Source of the DNA: Prorocentrum cordatum
Lineage: Eukaryota > Sar > Dinophyceae > Prorocentrales > Prorocentraceae
Assembly: GCA_963575745.1 (NCBI GenBank)
Contig: CAUYUJ010001349.1
Coordinates: forward strand, 1 to 64,000
DNA length: 64,000 bases
Reading direction: 5' to 3'
In this document: positions 49,201-58,500 of the stretch, piece after piece
How positions within the stretch are numbered: position 1 is the first letter of the stretch
How the letters are laid out: each line of letters begins with the position of its first letter
Position numbers and translations under genes: made by a program
The notes under the pieces: model-generated
What the model saw: the letters and a program-made list of their open reading frames with translations, nothing else
Database searches by the model: none
What the model was told of the DNA's origin: nothing

Positions 49201-52200
49201 GGACAAAAGGGCTAAGAAACAGGAGATCATCAACGATCGCAAGACATACAGGAAACAAGTATGTCAGTGCGAGCCCTTCAAAGGTCACATGCGCAGGTGT
49301 CCGATGGACCGCCCCTCCAGGAGCCCTCATCACGGTGAGACCCCGTGGAATTGGTCTCATGGAGATGACGCCGGCAACGTCCATGATCCTAATAAGGAGG
49401 TCCCTGGAGGAGGAAAGCGCATCACCGAAGCCGATCGTGTCCCTATGACCGAAGAGGTGGCCAACATCGTCAGGGAAAATTGGGTACAGCTTCCCAATGA
49501 CCATCGCCTCAAAGAATGGAACCGCCGATTCCATAAAGAGGCGGGGTCACCCGCAGGATCCAGTAAAGAGGCGGGGTCACCCGCAGGATCCAGTAAAGAG
49601 GCGGGGTCACCCGCAGGATCCAGCAAAGAAGCGGGGTCACCCGCAGACGCGGCGCCAGCCGCTGGGTCCGCGGAAGACGATTGGATAGCTGTTGCATCTG
49701 CTGCTGGGTCCGCCGCCGGCACTGACCACACCGAACTGAATGAAGAATGGGCGGCGGAAGACGGCTCAGAGAATCCATTCCCTGATGGAAGCGCCTGCTG
49801 GTACTACAGCTCTTCGGCGCAGAAGTGGTTTTGCACGAGGGTAATCTACCGCCATGAGAATGGCAAGTACAAGCTGGCCATAAAAGGTACTGCCGACATC
49901 GACCAGATGAGGCAGGTCATCCATGATCATGGCCAGCCAGAAGGCCCTCCTAGAGACCCTCCTGGTCCACAACCGGGCAAGGGCAGCAGACCACCTCCAA
50001 GACCTAAAGCCGACTCCTCGTCTTCACCGACTCCTGCGAAAAGGCACCCGTCCAAGAGCCCCGAAGGCACACAGGGGCGGGCGAAGGCCAGAGGGATCGC
50101 CAAGACGGACGACCCTGAGCCGGCAGATCCTCCTGGTCTGTCCGTGACAGAGAGGAAGAAGGCTTTTGCTGGACCATCGACCCCGATGCCACCGGCGACC
50201 CAAGGCGATGTCAAGGACGAAGTTCGCGACAAGCCTCAGGCAGCTTTCCGAGGTGACTGGACTCCAACTCTGCATCAGCCGCGCCTTGCACCACGACCAG
50301 GTTCGGCACGAATGAAAGCGCAGCCGAAGCCCGAAGCTGGGATGCGGTCGGTGCGGGCAGAAGCGGCCGCCAAAGCTAAGGAGGACAAGGGCTCTGCGGG
50401 GCCACCCGCTAAAGCGGCGCCAGCCGTAACAGCGGGGACACCCGCAGAAGGCACTCTCTCAAGAGAAGAACGCTTCAGAGTCCTCAAAGAATTCGGCGAC
50501 CAACAAAAACTAACCGATGATGCAGCTGCTGACGAAAGTCACCCGAACCCTGGCGCGGAGTCATCCGCTGGAGCTGCCTCGTCAGCCGCAGGCTCTGCTG
50601 GGCCACCCGTTAAAGCGCCGCCAGCGGCATTAGCGGGGCCACCCGCACACGGGCAGCCAATAATGTCTGTTCTTAGGAACATCCCTCTGGGAGCCATCGA
50701 ATACTGGCAAGGCATTGAAGGCAAAGGCCCGAAGCGCACCATAAACCCACGAGTCACTCCAGACGACACGGACCGATACGAGGTCATTAATTGTCCTGTT
50801 CGTCGTAACTTCGAGTGCCGCAACGACTGGGAACGTGAACAACAAACCGTGGGAAATATGTTGCGAGACAGGCCGCCACTACGCGTTGCGCAGCATAAAG
50901 CAGAGCTCCTGAAGGTCATGGAGAGGTTCGGCATGGATCCGACTTTGCCGCGTGAAGGGCAGATGACCAAGGTGTCAATATGGTTCTCTACAGCCCTACG
51001 ACACAGTCCATATTGGAAGGACGGATTCAGCCGACACTTCGAAAAGATCAGCACTTTCGATCCATACGATGGCTGGGTTGTCGTTGACGATCTGCTGACA
51101 AACTGGACTGAAAATGATCAGTGGAAAGGCTATCGTGAAATGCACGAGGTGCTGATCAAGGGCAGGCCCCACACGTCATACGTGTATTGGGTGCTGCTAA
51201 ACTGCTGTGAGATGATTGACCATCACGGCATGCAGAAGGGCAGGCTCCAGATGAAGTGCGTTGAGGACAGCATGCTGCTGCCTCCCAGGTTTCGACCAAA
51301 GGCACGCAGGCCACAGTACTTCATCAGAGCCACGAACGGCCACAGCAGTCCAGGCATCCACTGTCCCGAGTCGCTGTACAAGCCGATCACAACATGGATG
51401 AAAGAACCAGACGACCCAGTATATTTCATCCACGGGACACAGTGGGAGTATGTCAAGGACATTCTTGCTAATGGCCTTTCATGCCTCGCACAGGACAACC
51501 CTAAGAGGAAGGGGGGGCGCCAATTTGTGCACGGCTGCCCCTACCTCCCGGGCGACCCGAGGATTCAATCGGGCATCCGTCCTGACTCGGAGGTGCTCAT
51601 ATTCTGCAGCATCAACAAGATGCTGTCCAGTGGCTTCTCCCTATGGAGATCAGCAAATGACATAGTCATGACACGAGGCCACGACGGACGTATACCGCCC
51701 GATCATATCCTCCAGATTGTGAGCATTGCGAAATATCGGGTCGGCGAAGCCTGGAGCAATCCGCTGGCTTATGACAAGTCGCGGAGGCGGGGCCAACCCG
51801 CGGACAGGATTCGCACCGATGACTACCTGCCACTTAAAATGTGTGACAGAACTCTGGGTGTAATGGAAGATCACGCCATGTACCTAAAGGGCTGGACTAA
51901 GACGGACGGTCGTCCATTCAATTTGGTCATGACCGAGCAAGATGTTGCTCCACGACCGTACGACACACAGACAGTCCTCATGATGAATGCCCAGGAGGAC
52001 GAGGTCATGCCTGAAGCGGGGCCACCCGCAGGTGCGGGGACACCCGCTGTAGACACCTCGGACGGTTCATGGCAACAAGTGGTCACACCAGTGGCAACGG
52101 TAGCATCTCCTTGGAGGCCGGACCAGCAGTCATGGGTCCAGGCTCTCAACAGCCATTTGACATCAGCCGACGTCTCGGGACTGACCGATCAGCTATATCG

Positions 52201-55200
52201 TGCTGACCCGTGGGCGGTGCATGCAGGTATCCAAGACGCACAGCAGAGGAACCTGCGCCCTCCTGCGGGGCCACCAGGCATCCTGGGACCACAACCACAG
52301 CGCCCTCCGCAGCAAGCTGGAGGTGCGAGGTTTGTCCCTATGGGCGGATCAGATGGTGGCTCGCCGTTTCGGACTCCGCCGTCTGAAACGAGCGAGAACA
52401 GCTTGTGGCAAAGACTCCAGGCGATTCGCGGGAATCCGGCGCTCGCAGCAGCACTCCAGGCGACCACTCCCTTTGGCACTCCGAGGGGTAGTGAAGGAGG
52501 AGTGGCTGCGGGGACACCCGCCGAGCGAACGCCTGCGGAGTCACTCGCACATGCGGGGCCACCCGCTGACGGACAGCAAGGTTCAGACTACGAACGTCGG
52601 GCAGCCAACTTGAGAGCACAGGCTACCTTTCTGCAGCAACAAGCTGATAGAGTGCCCAGCCTGTTGCGGAACCGCAACATAGATGTTACGAATCATGGCG
52701 ACTTTCGGCCTCTCTGGAGCTGGACTTCTGAAGATGCTCCAAATGCTGATCCCACGAATCCATATCGACAGGTGTTTATTCCAGGAATAGCATCACACCC
52801 AATATATGGATGGGACAATCATGGACCAGCAGAGGCACAGGCCATGGACGCGCCGATGTACCCGGAGTACTACGCGCAGATGAATAACACTCCTATGATT
52901 GCGGGGCCACCTGCGAACGAATACACTCGGAATCTTGCCAATGAGATGTTTCGTTTGCAGTTTACACGAGCGGTCGATGCGCAGTCTATGCCGCACTACG
53001 CCTACATGCCCACGCCGACGGACCCCGAGACCGTGGTTCAGCCAGCTGGTCTCGCGGTGCCAGCCGCTATGGGCAGCATGCCAGACTACATCCGCGACGT
53101 GCACGACACGCAGCAAGCGATACTGGCATCTAGGCAGCAGGCTCGGGACAACGCCAGGCTGCGCCAACAACGCGCGATCCAGAGAAGGATCGAGCGTGAA
53201 AACCAAGCGGGGACACCCGCAGACGCGGGGCCACCCGCTGAACGGACAGATAGACGGCCGCCACCGACGCCATATCGGGAGGGCGAAACCACTTTCGAGC
53301 GCCAAGCTCGGACTCGCCCAGACGTGCCTGCTCCAGTCATTTCAGACTACAACTTCACACAGTGCCCAATCTGTATGGACACCTACGAGATGGGCACCAC
53401 AGTGTGGAGACTGGCGTGTGGGCACTTCTTCCACGATATATGCTGGGATCGTGTGGCACAGCAGCACGTCCGCAATCAGCGGCCAGGTGCGCCGAACGAG
53501 GCCCCCTGCGCTGTACGTCGTGGGCCGGGTATAATTACAGCACATTTCCCGTATGCTGGACAGCGCGACGCTGAGTCGGAACAAGCGCGCCAGCAGGAAA
53601 GGTACGTGGCAGATGCCCGGGAAATGCGTCGGCTCCGGGAAGCAGTGGAGGCACTAGAGGCTCGAGCCGCACACTCGGCGGAGCCATCCGCACGTGCCCC
53701 AGCTGCACAGGCATCCCCCTGGCCAGCGCCAGAGCAGGGCATCCAGATGCCAATCCTGCCTACGCTTCGAGCACAGGAGCCCCCAGCAGCGGGGCCACCC
53801 GCCGAAGTGGCTCCCGCCGCCAAAGCGGGGCCACCCGCAAGTGGACCTCCGAATCCAGGATTCCTGAGGGCAATGGAGGCCAACATCAGGCGGAGTGGCA
53901 GGAGCGGAGGCGGCACGCACAGGCCGACTGGATCATCCAGGACCTCACGTGTGGCAAGCCCGGTCAGCGCTAGGAGCCGGGCAAGCGCTGAGAGCGCGGA
54001 GGCAGCCCAGTTCCACACCACATTCATGATCGATACAAAAGGGCTGACCTATGCACGTGACGACACGGACACGCTGCCGCCAGGAGGTGAATGGATGTCC
54101 ACACTCTCTGCGAATTATTGGGTTCTTGAACAGGAACCAATTGCCGTAGAGGAGCGCCGCCAATATGAGCAGATGTGGTGCACCGAGTTAACCATGAGCC
54201 AATGGGTGCTTGAACAACGCCTGTTGAAAGGCACACTCGGTTCACAGATTACGTACCGCACCGATGACCATGGTACGATGGCTCTGGCAGCGCGGAATGG
54301 GACATTCTTTCCCGACGAAGACGGACTGCCGTGCATCTCGTTCATGCTAGACATTGGCTCCAACGTGAACATCATTGGAGCCAATACGGCGCGAACCTTC
54401 CAGGAGGCTATGGCCAGGTACAATCACAGACCTGCCATATGCACCCTGAGCAAGACCCTCTACATCAACGGTGTCGGTGAGGGTGCTGCGATATGTCGGA
54501 AAATGGGCAACTTCAAGATCGGGGTGCAATACGCCAATGAGGCAAGCCCCCGTATCGAGGAGTATGCCTCCAACATCGCAGAAGGCTCGGGTGCCAACCT
54601 CCCGGCCATCTGGGGCCTTGGTGCCATGGAAGCACGTGACACGATCATCGTGCTGAAGCCAGGCTACCAGAAGGTTATCTTCCCCAGCGGTGATTACACT
54701 CTGAAGCTGGGGAGGGGCGCCAAGGTCCTGAGGGCGAAGAAAACTCCCTCAGGACATCTAGCCATTCCCTGCGGTTTGTATGACGGGGCTAAAAGCCAGA
54801 CGGTCACGAACACCTTCACAATCCGCAGCAGTCGAGATGGCTACACCGAGACGGAGAACGAAGAGGACCCCGTCAGTGCGGGGTCACCCGCCGGTGTAGG
54901 TGCGGGGCCACCCGCCGGAGTAAGTGCGGGGCCACCCGCCGAGACCACAGCGGGGCAACCCGCGACGGGACAGTCCATGACCGTCACGACTGATACGTAC
55001 ATTGTCGAGCCGTATCTCGACAAGCAGCTCCTGGAAGACACGACCCGTTTGATCGTGGACAGGACGCTGAACAGCTGGTGGGAGGGCCAACAGTGTCCCG
55101 AAGGGACCTGGCCACATATGAAGGATGCCCTGAAGTCCAAGATATTTTGGGCAGTCCAGGAGGCGGTGAATAAATGGACGCCTGAGAACCAAGCGGGGCC

Positions 55201-55372
55201 ACCCGCGACACCGCCACCACCACCAAGCTACACGGGCGGAGGTTCGTCGGACTCTGCGGGGCCAACCCGCGTGGAGATCGTGAGCGTAGCCGCACCAGCG
55301 ACTCCTGCGGAGCCATCCGCTAACAGCATGCCCCCGAGTCAGACGGCAACGTGGTCACACGACCGCCGCTGA
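46112..55372 (+). CDS. Gag-protease polyprotein with Tpt1-like and RING domains
   Basis: 3086 aa, from the first ATG (in the LTR) to a UGA at 55370-55372. In order: two hydrophobic segments (~51-67 and ~172-192) likely spanning a membrane; Gag-like helical region (~210-400); basic Lys/Arg-rich stretch (~530-575); CCHC zinc knuckle C627-x2-C630-x4-H635-x4-C640; long acidic and low-complexity regions; a domain at ~1771-1870 with the Tpt1/KptA pattern HGT...GL...(H)G...SG.R...E.LIF...SGF..WRSAND.VMT.G; RING-H2-like finger from C2418 (CPIC...CGHFFHDIC) whose last Cys appears replaced; and an aspartic protease with D2747-I-G-S (DTGS in most families). Repeated AGSPAG/AGPPAG/AESSAG peptides are translations of the 14-nt motif. 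Pol follows in the same frame after the single stop. Confidence 0.8.
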   Translation: MPILSFTPDPMLRLALLLMRYEPKPGIWQRLKRNTYLSLPACFRLGSGAGYTLVWLALALIPVIHGTTWWTTTTVEYHVAPALRGAEPVRDRASGATRELETLSPTSLRYFTPDFHQMPIGNSIENVVTLRGYPQRGHLHPVPVRRLTATTPEPDKPQPKPITEAEMHMHWIKITIFGILWVIMGCAVGYMRQGMDDTRTTGPSWDPAGTTPFREYVREVHAWLNVTSGNMTPPQQAAALQRGLQGLARRIAMQVPSQIINYGVTVNGQPTDAVTYILYLLSTKFENLEDERQLNSGTALIDFRVERGERIDSVLARFEMARDEANSVGFVIPNFQILTLILFRALGVGASRAQHLLEPFNHQMPRTQADYDRLLTRMRNYGHVAERSPGNIAGIFTGHHSHAGVYATTAGSPAGPGEPNPWADPADMPNEATALLGQTGQASAEAAEANAWSNYSPGAAYTASPPSGTTLWGQAESSAQWSQPPSPFESGTDTDTSSDDEHNGIVSAGNDYPADDTHLSEQQRAEAAFMAYRKSKRRWRRFMKKPVRKVRRAVRRHFKRFGKGRGKGGRRRRMHGRGITAFLTSLTDMAFEEVLIGGKGRGHRRTSGKGKGRRGNPRDASGNTMKCHTCGSTEHLRDQCPKGKGKGSVHLAQNSFMDDIDYIDYEFYVNPEAAPAAGSSTYYVMARYAEATVALEDYAVTLFDEFHGWDEVDEVAYNAWFGLPAGPPAGDEVSEAETVPATEEELTAVLAPQVIGMPLLPNPSWAGSEAGDADDEMRGHPAYSDSEEAEEDYKDMLQEQASEAIRLLSAPAQQQITMNELLSHPGVARLRPYLDSDMSASQMLTALQALAGSPAEETPDATAGPPAWSMDVFMQGCDQMDINDLTMEQLNDIGYFRSPYQNVFMVQDSSEDSEDMRYAKRDRRPSPPRDSEHDDQRPMARGSASAGPARRRSRSAPRRPTHDESGYPYSTEHSVGVSAQHVPDWYIKWYPGYSMDTLRHWYSKEYCTKRDETGAIIRTKGGKTKTPEAWDKRAKKQEIINDRKTYRKQVCQCEPFKGHMRRCPMDRPSRSPHHGETPWNWSHGDDAGNVHDPNKEVPGGGKRITEADRVPMTEEVANIVRENWVQLPNDHRLKEWNRRFHKEAGSPAGSSKEAGSPAGSSKEAGSPAGSSKEAGSPADAAPAAGSAEDDWIAVASAAGSAAGTDHTELNEEWAAEDGSENPFPDGSACWYYSSSAQKWFCTRVIYRHENGKYKLAIKGTADIDQMRQVIHDHGQPEGPPRDPPGPQPGKGSRPPPRPKADSSSSPTPAKRHPSKSPEGTQGRAKARGIAKTDDPEPADPPGLSVTERKKAFAGPSTPMPPATQGDVKDEVRDKPQAAFRGDWTPTLHQPRLAPRPGSARMKAQPKPEAGMRSVRAEAAAKAKEDKGSAGPPAKAAPAVTAGTPAEGTLSREERFRVLKEFGDQQKLTDDAAADESHPNPGAESSAGAASSAAGSAGPPVKAPPAALAGPPAHGQPIMSVLRNIPLGAIEYWQGIEGKGPKRTINPRVTPDDTDRYEVINCPVRRNFECRNDWEREQQTVGNMLRDRPPLRVAQHKAELLKVMERFGMDPTLPREGQMTKVSIWFSTALRHSPYWKDGFSRHFEKISTFDPYDGWVVVDDLLTNWTENDQWKGYREMHEVLIKGRPHTSYVYWVLLNCCEMIDHHGMQKGRLQMKCVEDSMLLPPRFRPKARRPQYFIRATNGHSSPGIHCPESLYKPITTWMKEPDDPVYFIHGTQWEYVKDILANGLSCLAQDNPKRKGGRQFVHGCPYLPGDPRIQSGIRPDSEVLIFCSINKMLSSGFSLWRSANDIVMTRGHDGRIPPDHILQIVSIAKYRVGEAWSNPLAYDKSRRRGQPADRIRTDDYLPLKMCDRTLGVMEDHAMYLKGWTKTDGRPFNLVMTEQDVAPRPYDTQTVLMMNAQEDEVMPEAGPPAGAGTPAVDTSDGSWQQVVTPVATVASPWRPDQQSWVQALNSHLTSADVSGLTDQLYRADPWAVHAGIQDAQQRNLRPPAGPPGILGPQPQRPPQQAGGARFVPMGGSDGGSPFRTPPSETSENSLWQRLQAIRGNPALAAALQATTPFGTPRGSEGGVAAGTPAERTPAESLAHAGPPADGQQGSDYERRAANLRAQATFLQQQADRVPSLLRNRNIDVTNHGDFRPLWSWTSEDAPNADPTNPYRQVFIPGIASHPIYGWDNHGPAEAQAMDAPMYPEYYAQMNNTPMIAGPPANEYTRNLANEMFRLQFTRAVDAQSMPHYAYMPTPTDPETVVQPAGLAVPAAMGSMPDYIRDVHDTQQAILASRQQARDNARLRQQRAIQRRIERENQAGTPADAGPPAERTDRRPPPTPYREGETTFERQARTRPDVPAPVISDYNFTQCPICMDTYEMGTTVWRLACGHFFHDICWDRVAQQHVRNQRPGAPNEAPCAVRRGPGIITAHFPYAGQRDAESEQARQQERYVADAREMRRLREAVEALEARAAHSAEPSARAPAAQASPWPAPEQGIQMPILPTLRAQEPPAAGPPAEVAPAAKAGPPASGPPNPGFLRAMEANIRRSGRSGGGTHRPTGSSRTSRVASPVSARSRASAESAEAAQFHTTFMIDTKGLTYARDDTDTLPPGGEWMSTLSANYWVLEQEPIAVEERRQYEQMWCTELTMSQWVLEQRLLKGTLGSQITYRTDDHGTMALAARNGTFFPDEDGLPCISFMLDIGSNVNIIGANTARTFQEAMARYNHRPAICTLSKTLYINGVGEGAAICRKMGNFKIGVQYANEASPRIEEYASNIAEGSGANLPAIWGLGAMEARDTIIVLKPGYQKVIFPSGDYTLKLGRGAKVLRAKKTPSGHLAIPCGLYDGAKSQTVTNTFTIRSSRDGYTETENEEDPVSAGSPAGVGAGPPAGVSAGPPAETTAGQPATGQSMTVTTDTYIVEPYLDKQLLEDTTRLIVDRTLNSWWEGQQCPEGTWPHMKDALKSKIFWAVQEAVNKWTPENQAGPPATPPPPPSYTGGGSSDSAGPTRVEIVSVAAPATPAEPSANSMPPSQTATWSHDRR
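46246..46260 (+). promoter_or_regulatory. Primer-binding site
   Basis: TGGTAGCGGAGCTGG immediately follows the LTR. TGG complements the CCA end of a tRNA, and TGGTAGC matches the start of many initiator-Met primer-binding sites. Complementarity to the species' own tRNA was not tested. Confidence 0.6.
49535..49654 (+). repeat. Four tandem 30-bp units each carrying one hairpin
   Basis: Units of AAAGAGGCGGGGTCACCCGC plus AGGATCCAGT, in frame, giving four KEAGSPAGSS decapeptides; the fourth unit is truncated and runs into a GCGGC-GCCA-GCCGC copy at 49649. Confidence 0.9.
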
Positions 55373-55404
55373 CGGGGGCAGGCGGGCGCGCCGGCGGCGC
55401 TCGC
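55370..55404 (+). promoter_or_regulatory. Candidate type II stop-codon readthrough signal
   Basis: UGA followed directly by CGG. The stem GCGGGCGC (55382-55389) can pair with GCGCTCGC (55397-55404), one G-U pair, 7-nt loop, starting 9 nt after the stop. UGA-CGG/UGA-CUA plus a 3' stem-loop about 8 nt away is the known type II readthrough signal. The 67 codons between the stop and the next ATG (55574) are open and in frame. Confidence 0.55.
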
Positions 55405-55573
55405 TTGCGAAGAGAAGCCGAATACCGGCCTCCTCGCGACATACGTTGGCCGCGCTGAGGCCCGAGAAGAAAAATATCATTCAAAATGTCTCGTCATCGA
55501 AGATATTCGCACAGCTTGCGCTGAACTCCGAACCCGTGGATATATATGCGACCGGATTACCCATAATGAGGTA

Positions 55574-58500
55574 ATGACTTCAACTGGAACACAGTATTTG
55601 GGAAATTTGTTGGCAGGAGACTACAATATGTTGTGGGTGGCCACACCCTCTGATTGGTACGTTCGTACTCCAGGAAAGAGGGCGGGACCACATTATCAAC
55701 GTATACAAAATCTCCTGATCAAAGCGCGTGCTCTGAGAATGCAGATAGTTATCCTGGGGCCACCCGGGTATTTCTGGAAACAGGGTCCGATCAAAGATGT
55801 TATCGAAGATTTGAAGCTAAGCATTATACGAATCAGACTCTGTCATTTCGGTATCAAGTTTGACCGATCCAGTAAATATCCCAGTGGTTCTTATATACAA
55901 GTTGCTACATCTTGTCCTCATATACCGATAAACTTATGGAAATGTACTTGTGGATCACACAAGGAGCATGATTTGGATTGGTATGGCCAAGATCAGCAAC
56001 GTGCCGAGTTTCGGTATAAAACTTTGGCTATTATTATTGCACGCTTCCTTGATCAACTCGATAAAGCCAACATGATCAGGAATGAGCGGAGTGCGGTACA
56101 CCTCAGTGTGTGTACACGCGTTGACAAAAAGGTCAGACACTACGTCCAATGTCCACAAAAGGGCCCTCAATGGGACCATGTGGTTCGTAGGGTCACGACC
56201 GACCTGGACACGAACAAGATCGTTCAAGATATCAGAATCCAGGATCAGCCAACTGGGTACAATTATGTAGCTCCATTACCTGATGGGGTTACAAACATCA
56301 GTACTCGGCTATACTGGGAGCCTCCGGCTCCAGTTCTTCATGGCAATGGTGAGTCGCGAAGGCCACGCCCAAAGCGTGTGACGATCGTCGACGACGATCG
56401 ATCTCCTCCCCCTTCGATTGAGCGTTGCCAAACGCGACCCACCAACAACCTTCCTGAAATTCCGCCATTTCCTGACTTTACAGCGGATTCCTCCGCAGCG
56501 GATCTCTCCGCGGAAACTGCGTTGCCCACTGATGCCAGGATAAAACAGAAAGAAAAGCAGAAAGCTGACAAAGAAGCCGGCATCAAACCGAAGAAAGTCC
56601 CGAAGAAAGTGGAAGACGGTAACGACGACTGTGGAGAGGACCTCAAAGGGCTTGACTGCTCCACATATTTCAACGACGTTCCTCTTGACGACTCGGACTC
56701 GGACAGCGAATCAGAGGACATCTTCATGATGTTACCGGCGGGGCAACCCGCTGACTCACATGCTGATGTCTTCTCGATAGTCCAGTCATTATGCTACGGC
56801 AGAAACAATCAAGTGGACATGCTTGAATTATGTGGGGGCAAGGGTGGTATATCCATATTAGCCTTCAAGAGGGGACTCTCGTCAGGCGGGAACCTTGACA
56901 AGATATCTATGGTTGACCTTGGAAACTCGGAAGTACAAAGAGCAGTCCTCCACTACCTCAAGACTTGCTTTGTCAAGATCACGATTCTGCAGCCAAGCTG
57001 CAGAACTACTGGACTTCCCTCCTATTTCAACGCACAGGTCAATCATGATACGTGGCTTAAACACCACAAAGAGGACCTGCCTCACATCACGTTCTGTGGA
57101 ACAGTCGCTCTATTACAAGACGACCTAAGACGTTTCTTTCTCAGGGAACAACCAATGGGCACGTGGGTGGATGAGATCCAGCCATGGAAGGAACTGGCAC
57201 AACGCAAGGTCACTTGCCAAACGATTATTGATCAGTGCACGACTGGTCTCAAAGATTCATTTGGACAATACATCCGCAAGCCAACACAGATGATGGCAAA
57301 CAAAGAAGAGTTGTTGGCACCTTTCAGAGGCAAGCGTTGTCCAGGTAATCATGTGCACGCCAATGCTTGTAATAAAGAACTAGCAAGGGCGGCACAGTAT
57401 ACCTACAGAATGCAGTCACTGATCGTTGATGCGGTGCAAATCGCCAAAGACCTGTTTGCTTACGGTCGCGATCCATTCGCGAATCGTGAACGCAGCTATG
57501 CGTTCGTAACAAACAGTGCTGGCTACGACTTGGACGACCCAACAATCCGGAGACACCCAAACGGAGAAATCTGGCGACCACCACCTGGCGGTCTTGGGTG
57601 CCCTGGCTGTGTGGACAACAACTACAAGCAATCACCAAAGCACAGCAGGGATCCGAAGATGTGTCGGTGGTATGATGTTGAACCGTATTACTGGGACTGT
57701 CCAAGCTGTAAGAAGGAATATCAGAAGAGCAATCCTCACCACACCAAGATATCTGGCCAATGCAGATTCGCCGAAAAATGGAAGCTGCCAGATAACTTTG
57801 GCCAGCCGCGCCCGGCGGGGCAAGCCGCTCCTGCGGCGCCAGCCGCGGAAGCGGCTCCAGCCGCAGAAGCGGCGCCAGCCGCAAAAGCGGCGCCGGCCGC
57901 GAGAGCGCGCATACGCGCGCCTAGGCCGCCACGGCCTGGTGAGGGCGATCCAACCGCAGGCGCCAGCAGCCATGACATCACCAGAGCCGACGGGGCTAAT
58001 GGTGGCAACAGTGGCGCTGGCAGCTCTGACGATCACCGTAGACTGCCACAAGTTGCAGCAAGGCGCGGACGCATGGAGGGAGGAGATCCTCCACCACCGC
58101 CGCAGCCTCAAGCAGAGCCGAGGCCAAGGCCAAGGCTCCCTGATTGGACTCGCTTCGACGTTCAGCTCAGCCTCCAAAACCTGCGCAGCTTCGACCCAGC
58201 TGTAGTGCAGCGAGAACTCCGCAAACTCCACCTGAGATGGTTTCATGCCAAGGAGCCAAAAATGCGGATGATTCTAACCAAGGTTGGTCTGGGTGAAACC
58301 CGTTTGAGTCTGATCAAAGGCATTTGTGACTCGTGTAGAGAATGTCGAGCCTGGGACAAACCAGGCAACACGGTGATGCCTTCTGTGTCACTGCCAGGAC
58401 GTTTCAACGAGGAAGTCGAATGTGATCTTTTCTTTTACAAACAGGAACATATTGTTTTTCACATCATCGACCGTTGTATTCGCTGGGCAGCTGGCACAGA

